In this document: positions 51,512 to 60,715 of the stretch, piece by piece
How the letters are laid out: each line of letters begins with the position of its first letter
Numbering within the stretch: the stretch's first letter is position 1
Source: HGM04593 sp045630965
GTDB lineage: Bacteria > Bacteroidota > Bacteroidia > Bacteroidales > Bacteroidaceae
Direction: 5' to 3'
Length of the DNA stretch: 64,000 bases
Assembly: GCA_045630965.1 (NCBI GenBank)
Contig: JAZQTU010000030.1
Location: 93,077 to 157,076 of the forward strand
Notes under the pieces: generated by a model
What the model was told of the DNA's origin: nothing
The model's input: only the letters and a program-made list of their open reading frames with translations
Databases searched by the model: none
Position numbers and translations under genes: made by a program

Positions 51512-53077
51512 ATGTCAAGGAACAGACACATATTAAGCAAACTGCTGTTGTTTGCAGGCATACTGCTTCTTGCGGCATGCCGTAACAACGACTATCCGCT
51601 TTGTGAAGGTACGACATCGCTCCAACTGATAGTAAGGAGCGCAGAAAGTACCCTCAAGACACGCGGTGTGGAAGACCTTGATGATAACGGAAGTGTAACA
51701 GAGGAGGAAATTATTGTAGATGGGCGCAGGATGTACCGTCTTGCTGTGTTCCTGCTCGAAGACAACAGAGTTGTATCCTCAACTATACTTGAGGCCGATG
51801 ACCCACGTTTCGGAAACAACAATACAGAAGCTACTGTAGACATCCCCAACCTTGACTACAGCAAGACATACAAGCTATACGCAGTAGCCAACTACGGCGA
51901 CTACGGCACATTGAATGGAAATCTTTCCGACGTCAATCAAAGCAATATCACGAACGCGCTCACAGTATCGGCAACATCAGACAACATCTGCAACCACAGC
52001 ACTCCTTACCCGTTGACACTGACAAAAGATATAAGCCTCATGCCTGGAGCAAACATTGTCAACGGCGAGTTGGTCCGGACATATGCCCGTCTGCGTATCA
52101 ATGTTCGTAACCAGAGTACTGTCAACGACCTTAAAATCACAAAATTGAGCTTCCCAACGAAGTTCACACAACGCAGTGCCAACATATTTACCGGAGGAGG
52201 TACAGCCAATGTATCACCTGTCGTAACCTCTAACGATGCCATAACTCCATTTGTACAAAACACCATAATACCCAAAATAAGCGATGAAGGCAGCGTAAGC
52301 GAAAAGACGATATTCGACACCTACCTGCTCGAAAGCACAGGTGGAGAGTACAGCTATACATTAGGACTTAATTACGAAGGCGAATCATCCGAGGAGTTAT
52401 ATACAGTAAACACAAACAACCCCATCACAAATATAAGCAACATAAAGGACGGCGGTCTGTATATAATGTACAACACTGCCGGAAAATTCCTTTATGACAA
52501 TGGAGACCATGTAGGAGCCGGCACGTCATATGGAAGCAACGACAAGCCAAACCATGACTATATATGGAAGTTCACTAAAACATCAGGCAACAACTATACC
52601 ATTGAATCAATGGGTACCACCGGATACTTCATGCAGAGTTCCAAGGTTGACGGCAACAAAGTTCAATTGACAACAAGTAAAGGGAACTACGACTATTTTA
52701 CTGTTTCCAACTCAAGTGCAGGCAACAGAATATATTTCCAGACAACAACCAACACCGGCAACAGTTGGTGGGCCAACTATTATTACCTTGCGATATCGTC
52801 AAACGGCAACAACGTTTGCGGTAATACCAGTTCACGCCGTGATTTCTACCTTTATGAAGTCACAAAAGGAAACGGCACAGCCAGTGTCAAGAAAGAAGAG
52901 ACTATCCCTATACGCATAATTGACAAGAATACAGGAGAGGCATCTCCATTGACCGCAATACAACGTAACGACTTGATAGACATACTTGTCAACGTTACAT
53001 ATAATGAGAAGACCGGCAACGTAGAGTTTGAAGTTTCGGATTGGGAAAGAGTTGATGGCGAGGTTACATTCGACTAA
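51512..53077 (+). CDS. fimbrial protein with inserted beta-trefoil-like domain
   Basis: This is a 521-residue lipoprotein (signal LLLFAGILLLAAC; ATG 51512 preferred over ATG 51482). Residues of about 25-300 follow the Mfa-like fold (RMYRLAVFLLEDNRVV, YKLYAVANYGDYG). From about residue 305 to 450 lies a different segment beginning ISNIKDGGLYIMYNTAGKFL. It repeats short hydrophobic strands with Gly/Asn/Thr loops (YTIESMGTTGYFMQSS, RIYFQTTTNTGNSWW) and resembles ricin-type beta-trefoil lectins. The fimbrial frame then resumes (KKEETIPIRIIDKNTG to VSDWERVDGEVTF). A tip or shaft adhesin that binds sugar is plausible but inferred. Confidence 0.78.
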   Translation: MSRNRHILSKLLLFAGILLLAACRNNDYPLCEGTTSLQLIVRSAESTLKTRGVEDLDDNGSVTEEEIIVDGRRMYRLAVFLLEDNRVVSSTILEADDPRFGNNNTEATVDIPNLDYSKTYKLYAVANYGDYGTLNGNLSDVNQSNITNALTVSATSDNICNHSTPYPLTLTKDISLMPGANIVNGELVRTYARLRINVRNQSTVNDLKITKLSFPTKFTQRSANIFTGGGTANVSPVVTSNDAITPFVQNTIIPKISDEGSVSEKTIFDTYLLESTGGEYSYTLGLNYEGESSEELYTVNTNNPITNISNIKDGGLYIMYNTAGKFLYDNGDHVGAGTSYGSNDKPNHDYIWKFTKTSGNNYTIESMGTTGYFMQSSKVDGNKVQLTTSKGNYDYFTVSNSSAGNRIYFQTTTNTGNSWWANYYYLAISSNGNNVCGNTSSRRDFYLYEVTKGNGTASVKKEETIPIRIIDKNTGEASPLTAIQRNDLIDILVNVTYNEKTGNVEFEVSDWERVDGEVTFD

Positions 53078-53142
53078 GTTCTCTTCGAAAAGGTCGCTCA
53101 TCCCACTAAAAAAGGGAGAGCAGAAATAATAAAACAAGAACC

Positions 53143-56100
53143 ATGAAAAACAGAACAATCATATATATATTGACCGCGTGGTGCTGCATACTCCTTTTGG
53201 GAGGATGTTCCGAACAGGACCTCTATCAGGATAGCACCATAGGTGGCAACGCCTGTACAGTACTCGAGTTCGGTACAACGACCCATGAACAGATAACCAT
53301 AAAGACACGTACCACATACGACCTCTACTACGAGTCCATGGTACGTAACATATACGCCTTTGTCTTTGCCAACGGAGAAAAGATATACGGACACTACTTT
53401 GACAAAGAGAACCTCGACAAAAGCAACAGCAAGGAGTATTGGACTGTAAGCAACATGTCATCAAGCGACACCGGTACCCAGACAAACGGTAGGTTATACA
53501 TGAGTGTACCCGCAGTTTCCGGTGATGTTGAGATTATACTCATAGCCAACATTGACCTCGACTTCATGAATATATCTCAGGAACGTCTTGGACTGATACG
53601 TACAAAAAACGACCTGAACAAACTGGTCGTATCACTTAACCAGGAAATACCGGACCGTAATGCCGGATACTTCATGATGACAGGCAGCAAGAACAATGCA
53701 CGCATATCGTCAGACGGCAAGATAACTACAGACGGTAGCATCATGCTCCAACGCCTTGATGCGAAGATAGAGGTCAATGTACGCGTAAACCCTAATGAGA
53801 TAAGCGACCGCCAGCAAGTAGAAGAGTTCACTCCCGAATCATGGCAGATAATCAACCTTCCCAAGAGTTCTCATCTTCTCCCCAACGACACCCCTCTGCA
53901 GCTTGTTGAAGACTCATACTTCAGCCTCAGCCCAAAGAACTTCGAGAGCACTGAGAATGAGATTGTCAATGGCGTTGCCACAGGCGGCGTCCTGCACGGG
54001 TTCTCATTCTACACTTTGGAGAACAAGCGTTCTAACGACCTCAAAAAAAGCGTTGGCGGCAACTACCACAACCGCGACCGTAGGAACAAGAACCTTGACA
54101 ACCCTACCGACTCCGATTACGGTACATACAACAACGATAATGGAATGTGGGAATATGCCCCGGAGTTGGCAACATACATGATAATAAAAGGAGAACTCAC
54201 AATGGTTGTGGACCCCGGCCTTACAAGCGAACAGCACCTTATAGCCGACGTAACCTATTATGTTCATCTGGGAGATTTTGCCAAAGACAAGGACAATTAC
54301 GACGTAGTGCGCAACAACCACTACAAATACACTATAAACATCAAAGGTATTGAAAACATTGAAGTGGAGGTCGACACCTCGAACGACAACCAGCCGGGCA
54401 TAACAGAGAACCAGCCGGGTGCAATGGGACACCTGTACGAAGCGGAGGAAGACATCTACACCTTTGATGCCCACTACGGACAGCGCGTATATACAATACG
54501 CGCCACTGACGTCGACACCGACCACATGACATGGTATGTACGTACCCCATTCGGACGCGAAGGTATTCCTCTCAAAGACGAATCGGGTAATGAGATATAC
54601 AATGACCTCGACTATAAATGGGTAGAGTTCATGGTAAACGACAAGATAGCCGGCAACAACCGCTATTCAGACAGCAACATGCACTACCCTGCCGACAAGA
54701 GCAAACTCATGAATGTCATAGAGATGCTCAGCATGGTCAAGGAGGAAGTTGTAGCATGGAGAGAAGGAAGAGAGAGCACATTCGATGAAAACGGAGAGAT
54801 GAAGTTCACCATTTTTGTTGATGAGTTCTACTACGATGAGAACCCAATGAACCCCAATGACCCCGACATCCTATGGAAGAAATTTGTCAACCAGCCCAAC
54901 CGTCTAATGCACATACTATGCAAAAACAACCGCAGTGCAGATGACGACAGTTCCATTACCGGAAGTATCCTGACAATACGTCAGCGGTCAATACAGACCC
55001 CATACAATATAAGTTTGGAGCGCACAGACCTCAATGAGGCATGGGGATGCGAAACACAAGACGAGACAAACAACCTGGCATGGTTCTATCACCCCGACGA
55101 AAGGCTTGGCACTCTAAACGCATCACACAAGCCAAGTTACACACCCGACAACATCTCCAAGACCGACGGACTGTACAATACAGCATGCCTCATAAACCTT
55201 GTAAGCGGAACAGGCAACAACAAAAGCGTAAATAACAACCTACGTTGGGATACTTATATCGACTACTCCGAGAACGACCTGAAACTTAAACAACAATATC
55301 TTTCAGGACTGCATTCTGTATTGCTACGCAACCGTGACATTGACGGAGACGGCATCATAGACCCCGAAGAGTTACAGTGGTACATTGCCTCACTTGACCA
55401 GCTATGTGGACTCTTCATCGGCGACCAAGGACTAAGCACCGACGCACAGCTCTACCCCATTGCAGCAAGCCTTGAACCTAACGCACCCATTCAGGGAGGA
55501 GTATTTAACGGAGTATACCCATGGAGACTGCACGTAGTGAGCAGCACAGCATTCTCACAGACGGCAGGCAACTCCCCCACTATCGTATGGGCCGAGGAAG
55601 GAGCATCAACAGGAGAGTATCAGGTACACTACGGCAAACCGGCATACTCCCCCGTACGTTGTATCAGAAACCTTGGAATGCCACTGGCAACAGCTGCGGA
55701 CATATATACAGCAGGTGCAAACTACCCAGAAGACATGCTGGTCAACGTCATACGCCCCACAGGAACCATAAACAAAAATTCCGTCTATAAATTTGACATG
55801 CGCAACATGAACAAAGAGTCATTACGCGCATACTACACCACACACGAACTTGTACCAGACAATGAATACAGTTCAGTATCACGCGTCTATAACGGATTCG
55901 AGACTGGCGAACAACAACAATACACCACTACAAACCCGTCGTACAACGTATTGAAAGCTGACCTTGAAACAGGAGGTTCACCGTCACCGGCAGGCTACCG
56001 AGTTCCTAACCTCAGGGAAGGTGTCATCATGCACCTCTATTGCGACAATACCACATGGTGGGACAGCAACAAAGGATCTCTTGTAAGCAACTACTACTCA

Positions 56101-56235
56101 TTCGGATACCACGGCAACAGATACGACTATGTCAATGGAGAGCATTTCTACTCATGGTCCATCTACTATGACCGTGTAACCCTTGGTAACAATGCGTCAC
56201 AATATATACGCTTTGTAAGAGACATACAGCCATAA
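53143..56235 (+). CDS. DUF4906 fimbrial tip-like lipoprotein, 1030 residues
   Basis: This is a lipoprotein (LLLGGC, lipid on Cys about 22) with a DUF4906 fimbrial N-terminal region, including NIYAFVFANGEKIYGHYF and IMLQRLDAKIEVNV (about residues 60-215). The middle region carries an exact EF-hand-type calcium loop, DIDGDGIIDPEE, at residues 732-743. The C-terminal quarter (about 890-1030) has SPAGYRVPNLREGVIM, WSIYYDR and YIRFVRDI, a pattern of C-type-lectin or FGE-like domains. It is the largest and last gene of the locus, as in other Bacteroidales fimbrial clusters whose terminal gene encodes the tip. Confidence 0.82.
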   Translation: MKNRTIIYILTAWCCILLLGGCSEQDLYQDSTIGGNACTVLEFGTTTHEQITIKTRTTYDLYYESMVRNIYAFVFANGEKIYGHYFDKENLDKSNSKEYWTVSNMSSSDTGTQTNGRLYMSVPAVSGDVEIILIANIDLDFMNISQERLGLIRTKNDLNKLVVSLNQEIPDRNAGYFMMTGSKNNARISSDGKITTDGSIMLQRLDAKIEVNVRVNPNEISDRQQVEEFTPESWQIINLPKSSHLLPNDTPLQLVEDSYFSLSPKNFESTENEIVNGVATGGVLHGFSFYTLENKRSNDLKKSVGGNYHNRDRRNKNLDNPTDSDYGTYNNDNGMWEYAPELATYMIIKGELTMVVDPGLTSEQHLIADVTYYVHLGDFAKDKDNYDVVRNNHYKYTINIKGIENIEVEVDTSNDNQPGITENQPGAMGHLYEAEEDIYTFDAHYGQRVYTIRATDVDTDHMTWYVRTPFGREGIPLKDESGNEIYNDLDYKWVEFMVNDKIAGNNRYSDSNMHYPADKSKLMNVIEMLSMVKEEVVAWREGRESTFDENGEMKFTIFVDEFYYDENPMNPNDPDILWKKFVNQPNRLMHILCKNNRSADDDSSITGSILTIRQRSIQTPYNISLERTDLNEAWGCETQDETNNLAWFYHPDERLGTLNASHKPSYTPDNISKTDGLYNTACLINLVSGTGNNKSVNNNLRWDTYIDYSENDLKLKQQYLSGLHSVLLRNRDIDGDGIIDPEELQWYIASLDQLCGLFIGDQGLSTDAQLYPIAASLEPNAPIQGGVFNGVYPWRLHVVSSTAFSQTAGNSPTIVWAEEGASTGEYQVHYGKPAYSPVRCIRNLGMPLATAADIYTAGANYPEDMLVNVIRPTGTINKNSVYKFDMRNMNKESLRAYYTTHELVPDNEYSSVSRVYNGFETGEQQQYTTTNPSYNVLKADLETGGSPSPAGYRVPNLREGVIMHLYCDNTTWWDSNKGSLVSNYYSFGYHGNRYDYVNGEHFYSWSIYYDRVTLGNNASQYIRFVRDIQP

Positions 56236-56278
56236 CGACCAACTTAAGTTTCATACACAACAATTGCTTCTCCTTAAT

Positions 56279-56315
56279 AAAACAAATGGCGCACCATTGG
56301 TGCGCCATTTGTTTT
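56279..56315. terminator. bidirectional terminator, fimbrial operon / symporter
   Basis: A perfect 17-bp stem (AAAACAAATGGCGCACC at 56279-56295 with its complement at 56299-56315, loop ATT) lies between the convergent genes. The arm ends form T4 in both directions. Confidence 0.88.
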
Positions 56316-56325
56316 ATCGTTATAT

Positions 56326-57687
56326 TCAAATATCATCTTCCACATCATCCAGACGATCTTCCCACAGGTATTTTTGAGTTTCTTTAGCGATTATTCCCGA
56401 AAGGAATATGAGTGAAATTATATTCGGGATAGCCATGAGTGCATTTGCAATATCCGCCAAGTTCCAAACAACAGCAAGGTTTACTACAGCACCGATAAAT
56501 ACTGCAGCAATAAACACACCTCTATAAACAAGCATCCATTTCTTTCCTTTCAGGTATTCCATTGCCTTTTCGCCATAGTAACACCAGCCAAGTATAGTGG
56601 AAAAAGCAAATGTTATAATACCGAAGGTAAGCAAAGGAGCACCTACATAAGGTATCTTGTCAAAAGCCTCTTTACTCAAAATGGCTCCGTCACTGTATGT
56701 GATGTCTGGATATGCCAGTATGCTTGACACAAGCACCAAGCCTGTAAGAGCACAGATTACAACTGTATCCCAGAATGTACCTGTAGATGACACCAATGCC
56801 TGACGTACCGGATTACGTGTCTGCGCAGCAGCCGCAACGATAGGAGCAGAACCCATACCGCTCTCATTGCTGAACAATCCACGTGCGATACCATAACGGG
56901 CTGTCATTATAATTGCCCCTCCGACAAAACCACCGCCTGCAGCCTTGGGATCAAAAGCAGATACAACAATCAATTTCAACGCTTCCCAGACATATGCGCC
57001 GTTTACACAAAGTATGTATAGACATCCTATGATATACAATATAGCCATTAACGGTACAAATGTAGTACACACTTTTGTTATTCCTTTGACACCGAAAACA
57101 ACAACCAGTGCTACACCAATAGCAATGATTACGCCCGACCATGCCAAAGGAATTCCGTATGATTCGTAACAGAGCAGTGATATCGCATTACTCTGTACCA
57201 TGTTACCTATACCAAAAGAGGCTATGACTGTAAAGATGCAGAAAAGTACAGCAAGCCATTTCATTCCCATTCCCTTTTCAAGAGCATACATGGGACCGCC
57301 AAGCATTTTACCGTCATGCGTACGTACACGATATTTTACAGCAAGTAAGCCCTCGGCATACTTTGTAGCAACACCGAATACACCGGTCAACCAGCACCAG
57401 AATACAGCTCCTGGGCCACCCAATGCAATAGCTGTTCCCACACCTATGATATTACCAGTTCCTATGGTTGCCGCAAGCGCTGTTGCCAAAGCTCCGAACT
57501 GGCTTACATCACCACTTGATGAGTTGTCTTTAGTAACAGACAGACGGATTGCCTTCAGCAACTTACGTTGTGGAAATTTCAAGCGTACAGTAAGAAAAAG
57601 GTGTGTTCCCAACAATAGGATTACCATGGGCCACCCCCAAAGAACATCACAGATTGATTGAATCAATTTGCCAAGAGTTTCTGTCAT
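56326..57687 (-). CDS. sodium:alanine (AGCS family) symporter
   Basis: This 453-residue inner-membrane carrier has about eleven predicted helices. Family motifs are FGALATALAATIGTGNIIGVGTAIALGGPGAVFW in the N-terminal half (Na and substrate binding), KYAEGLLAVKYR, GGPMYALEKGMG and GLFSNESGMGSAPIVAAAA in the middle. It imports alanine or glycine with sodium. The C-terminal tail is acidic (LDDVEDDI). A TATATTTG box (57722-57715, minus) is the likely -7 element. Confidence 0.94.
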   Translation of the reverse strand: MTETLGKLIQSICDVLWGWPMVILLLGTHLFLTVRLKFPQRKLLKAIRLSVTKDNSSSGDVSQFGALATALAATIGTGNIIGVGTAIALGGPGAVFWCWLTGVFGVATKYAEGLLAVKYRVRTHDGKMLGGPMYALEKGMGMKWLAVLFCIFTVIASFGIGNMVQSNAISLLCYESYGIPLAWSGVIIAIGVALVVVFGVKGITKVCTTFVPLMAILYIIGCLYILCVNGAYVWEALKLIVVSAFDPKAAGGGFVGGAIIMTARYGIARGLFSNESGMGSAPIVAAAAQTRNPVRQALVSSTGTFWDTVVICALTGLVLVSSILAYPDITYSDGAILSKEAFDKIPYVGAPLLTFGIITFAFSTILGWCYYGEKAMEYLKGKKWMLVYRGVFIAAVFIGAVVNLAVVWNLADIANALMAIPNIISLIFLSGIIAKETQKYLWEDRLDDVEDDI

Positions 57688-57714
57688 ATTTTATCATTTT
57701 GTCGTTTCAGGACG

Positions 57715-57722
57715 CAAATATA
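57715..57722 (-). promoter_or_regulatory. possible -7 element of the AGCS symporter gene
   Basis: TATATTTG on the minus strand matches TAnnTTTG, 28 bases upstream of the ATG. A TTTG exists 24 bases further upstream (57750-57747), too far for the usual spacer. Confidence 0.35.
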
Positions 57723-57787
57723 AGACATTTTCACAGATTTTTACAGCAAAAGTTTCATTTTGCCAATCTATTATTAAAAGTACGTAT

Positions 57788-57833
57788 AAAAAATGTCCTG
57801 CATTTTCCGTTGCCGATGGAAAGTGCAGGACAT
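57788..57833 (-). terminator. terminator of the Lnb-domain / phosphatase-like operon
   Basis: ATGTCCTGCATTTTCC (57793-57808) pairs with GGAAAGTGCAGGACAT (57818-57833) with one wobble, followed on the minus strand by six T (complement of 57788-57793). It lies 20 bases past the phosphatase-like gene. Confidence 0.85.
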
Positions 57834-57852
57834 AAAACAAGAAGAATTATAA

Positions 57853-59394
57853 TCAGAATATTCTCAAACAATTATCATTTGGACGACGTATGTGCAACAG
57901 ACGTGCAATTTCAGGTGCCAATACATTGGCTGATGTCATTCTGTCAATAACATCATGTTCAACACCGGGACCGGAAATTATAATCGGGAACATGACAGGT
58001 GTACGATAAACCTCGTTAGTCAATGTCAACGAACTCTCAGCAACCTTCCATCCCGGCATAAGACGCAACCAGATATCACCGGAGCATGCCTGATTGTAAC
58101 CATTCTTGACATATTGCAATTCAGGGCTGAGCATACCTCCAAAGTGGTATATACTGAATACATCCTCAACACCATCGAGCGACTTGAGGAACTCCACTGA
58201 ACGTGAAATAAGATCTATCTTGTCCAATTTATTCCTCTCTATCAATTCATTGTCAAAATAGAGTTGTGGACCATATACACCTTCGATATATTCACCCTGA
58301 CCGAATATTGCACCAAGATAGACATTAAGTAGTGCCTGCACCCTCTCCATGAATACAGTTCCCGACGGCAGGCGGTATTCGGCACCGTCATCGCAGCTTA
58401 CCATAACGTAACCTGTAGAAGATAGTGATACAACCACATTCTCCATACCTACAAGTTTGTCAAGTTCATCGAACAGGAATGACAATGTCCTGTCAAGGCT
58501 TGCATATATATCCTGCACTTCCAAAGGACGATGTTCCATTGGATTACCGTCAATATTGCCGGCATAGAATGCCAAAGAGAGACAATCGACAATATCATCT
58601 TTCCCAATCTCTCCCTTCTCAAGAAAAGCAAGTGCCATTTCGGCAACCTCACCATTTATGCATGCGGTGGTCTTGTATGACTTTACCTTGTTGATTCCGT
58701 CAAACGAGTAGGAAAATGGCGCTGGAGCATCATCACCGTAATTATTATATTTATCCGTTTCGAACAAAGGCTTCCACTTTGCAGGACGTCCTTGAAGCAA
58801 TTTGTTCATCTCTGCCGCCCATTTGGGATATAATCCATAATAGGTTGAACTGCTCCAAAAACCGGCTGAATTGCTTTTCCAAAGTGCAACATCTGCCGCG
58901 TGACCTCCCATTATGACTGCAATATCTTCATCCGGTGCAATGGAACAGACTACAGCCTTACCACGGGAAGCACGTTTCATTTCATCGGTTATTGTAATCG
59001 CTTTAAGCCTGGTCGGAGCATAAGGGGATACAGAATAGACTCCTTTATACTTCTTGTCCTCCACACTGCTCACGGCATGCAGGATTCTCCTGTCAAACCA
59101 CCGTTCACCAACAATACCGTTTACACAAGGATTGGTACCTGTCATTAAAGTTGCTACAGAAGAGGCTCTGTCGACATTCTCAAAGGCATAATAGGAATTC
59201 GGATAGACACGTCCTTCTGAAAGGAGGCGTTTGAAACCTCCTTCACCGTACAGATCTGCAAATTCATAGAGAAAATCGGTACGCAGCTGGTCTACGACAA
59301 TATTAAGATAAAGTTTTGGTGATGCAATCCTGTCTTGCGCACAAACGGCTGAACAAAACAGAAGCAGAGCTATCAGAAACGACTTAATTCGCAT
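57853..59394 (-). CDS. PafA-like alkaline phosphatase superfamily protein, probably catalytically inactive
   Basis: This is a 513-residue protein with a signal peptide (ending VCAQ). The fold markers of PafA are kept: NIVVDQLRTDFL (Asp 35), TLMTGTNPCVNGIVGERWFDRR, GGHAADVALWKSNSAGFWSSSTYY, and the ASLDRTLSFLFDELD helix. The active-site residues are not. The nucleophile region reads DRASS, the expected DYVGH metal motif reads FYAGN (276-280), and the TADHG motif reads SSTGY (325-329). The late His ligand region reads NEVYRTP. It therefore looks like a pseudoenzyme. It overlaps the Lnb-domain gene by 22 bases, so the two products are probably made together in the cell envelope. Confidence 0.8.
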   Translation of the reverse strand: MRIKSFLIALLLFCSAVCAQDRIASPKLYLNIVVDQLRTDFLYEFADLYGEGGFKRLLSEGRVYPNSYYAFENVDRASSVATLMTGTNPCVNGIVGERWFDRRILHAVSSVEDKKYKGVYSVSPYAPTRLKAITITDEMKRASRGKAVVCSIAPDEDIAVIMGGHAADVALWKSNSAGFWSSSTYYGLYPKWAAEMNKLLQGRPAKWKPLFETDKYNNYGDDAPAPFSYSFDGINKVKSYKTTACINGEVAEMALAFLEKGEIGKDDIVDCLSLAFYAGNIDGNPMEHRPLEVQDIYASLDRTLSFLFDELDKLVGMENVVVSLSSTGYVMVSCDDGAEYRLPSGTVFMERVQALLNVYLGAIFGQGEYIEGVYGPQLYFDNELIERNKLDKIDLISRSVEFLKSLDGVEDVFSIYHFGGMLSPELQYVKNGYNQACSGDIWLRLMPGWKVAESSLTLTNEVYRTPVMFPIIISGPGVEHDVIDRMTSANVLAPEIARLLHIRRPNDNCLRIF

Positions 59395-60542
59395 ATATTT
59401 TCTTTATAGATAAGGAACAGTGAACGTACAAGAAGGGCTACAGCACAGAAATATATCGGCGACGGATAGACTTGGAAAGAGAAAATAGCCGACAAGAAGA
59501 AAAGCAGCACTAGACCAACCTGAACCCATGCAATGGACATTGTCTTGTGTTCTCGGATACGACAAACGTAAACAGGCAAAAGCACCAATGCCAACGGATT
59601 TAGCAACAGTATAAGCCAATTGCTACCTACTGCAGGATGCTCTGAGAACAGAGCCATAAAAAGCAGGAGACAACCTGCCAACCCTTGCAAAGACATGAGC
59701 AGCACATCAAGTCCCCAGAAACTTTTTTTCTTGCGGACCTCGCACAGCATCACAACAAAAGTGGCAAGCAGAAGCAATAAGGCTACATTAAATGGTGTAA
59801 GATTGCTATGTTCCAACACTTCATCGTCACATTCTGGAATAACGACATATCTTTCCTCTGACAACAGAGTCTTTTCACCACCATCACCTGTCACATAACA
59901 ATTGTCAAGGGCATGCATGTAATTCATGGGAATGAACTGCAATTCACGGTTTGATGCAGGCTGGTCGATATCCGCACCCAACAGAAGATTTATTCCGAAC
60001 GAATACCACGGATGTTTATCCAACAATGCATTCAAAGCATCTCGCATAGTTGCATAGGGGGTGACCGCACAATACTCAAGCGGACCGGCAACCGTCTCTA
60101 TCTTATCGCGTATCTTGGTAGTACAGTTGTTGTAGAAATAGTTATATCGGTATACCCTGTTTTCGACACGACAATTTTCCTTGAGCACCGCAAACAGTTT
60201 ATTTTCCTGTTCCGGAGTAAGTTCGAGTACATAACCAGTGACCAGCGAACCGCGATTCATATACTCCCTGCAGAACACGTCATAAGGCACGGCACCCACC
60301 ATATAATCTGTTTTACCAACAATGAAGCGCCATATAAAATTGGGGGCATCAAAATCAAAATATCCATAATTGAAGACAAGGTCAATACCCTTTTCCTCAT
60401 CACAATACCTCAGTCCCGTGTGCCCGTAAAGCGAATAAGCCTCATTACCGGGTTCGCATGTAAGAACACTGAACTTTGCATTACCGGCAACAACAGGCAA
60501 TGTAAGAAACAGTGTCAGTAGTGATATTATAATCTTTTTCAC
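59373..60542 (-). CDS. DUF4105 / Lnb N-terminal-domain membrane protein
   Basis: This is a 389-residue protein starting at GTG 60542 with a signal-like N-terminus. The periplasmic domain contains EAYSLYGHTGLRYCD (His 41) and YFYNNCTTKIRD (Cys 140), spaced like an NlpC/P60-type catalytic His-Cys pair. The C-terminal third (from about residue 250) has four or five membrane helices. DUF4105 is now linked by name to Lnb, a lipoprotein N-acyltransferase type; whether this gene has that activity is inference. A TATCTTTG box (60573-60566, minus) lies 24 bases upstream. It is followed by the overlapping phosphatase-like gene. Confidence 0.82.
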   Translation of the reverse strand: MKKIIISLLTLFLTLPVVAGNAKFSVLTCEPGNEAYSLYGHTGLRYCDEEKGIDLVFNYGYFDFDAPNFIWRFIVGKTDYMVGAVPYDVFCREYMNRGSLVTGYVLELTPEQENKLFAVLKENCRVENRVYRYNYFYNNCTTKIRDKIETVAGPLEYCAVTPYATMRDALNALLDKHPWYSFGINLLLGADIDQPASNRELQFIPMNYMHALDNCYVTGDGGEKTLLSEERYVVIPECDDEVLEHSNLTPFNVALLLLLATFVVMLCEVRKKKSFWGLDVLLMSLQGLAGCLLLFMALFSEHPAVGSNWLILLLNPLALVLLPVYVCRIREHKTMSIAWVQVGLVLLFFLSAIFSFQVYPSPIYFCAVALLVRSLFLIYKENICELSRF

Positions 60543-60565
60543 AATAGTTACATTTAATCTATCTG

Positions 60566-60573
60566 CAAAGATA
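60566..60573 (-). promoter_or_regulatory. possible -7 element of the Lnb-domain operon
   Basis: TATCTTTG on the minus strand is an exact TAnnTTTG match, 24 bases before the GTG. There is no clear TTTG at 19-20 bases upstream. Confidence 0.4.
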
Positions 60574-60669
60574 TAATTATCCGACGAATGAGAGCATCAT
60601 AAAGAATTATTTATGCACAAAATATTGTATATTTTGACAAACATTTAACATATTATGAATAATTTGCAG

Positions 60670-60677
60670 TATCTTTG
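60670..60677 (+). promoter_or_regulatory. possible -7 element of the coaX operon
   Basis: TATCTTTG is an exact TAnnTTTG match, 39 bases before the chosen TTG start. The nearest TTTG (60633-60636) is too far for a standard spacer. Confidence 0.4.
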
Positions 60678-60715
60678 CAAACCAATTGCGCAAACATTCC
60701 AACAAGGCATACACT

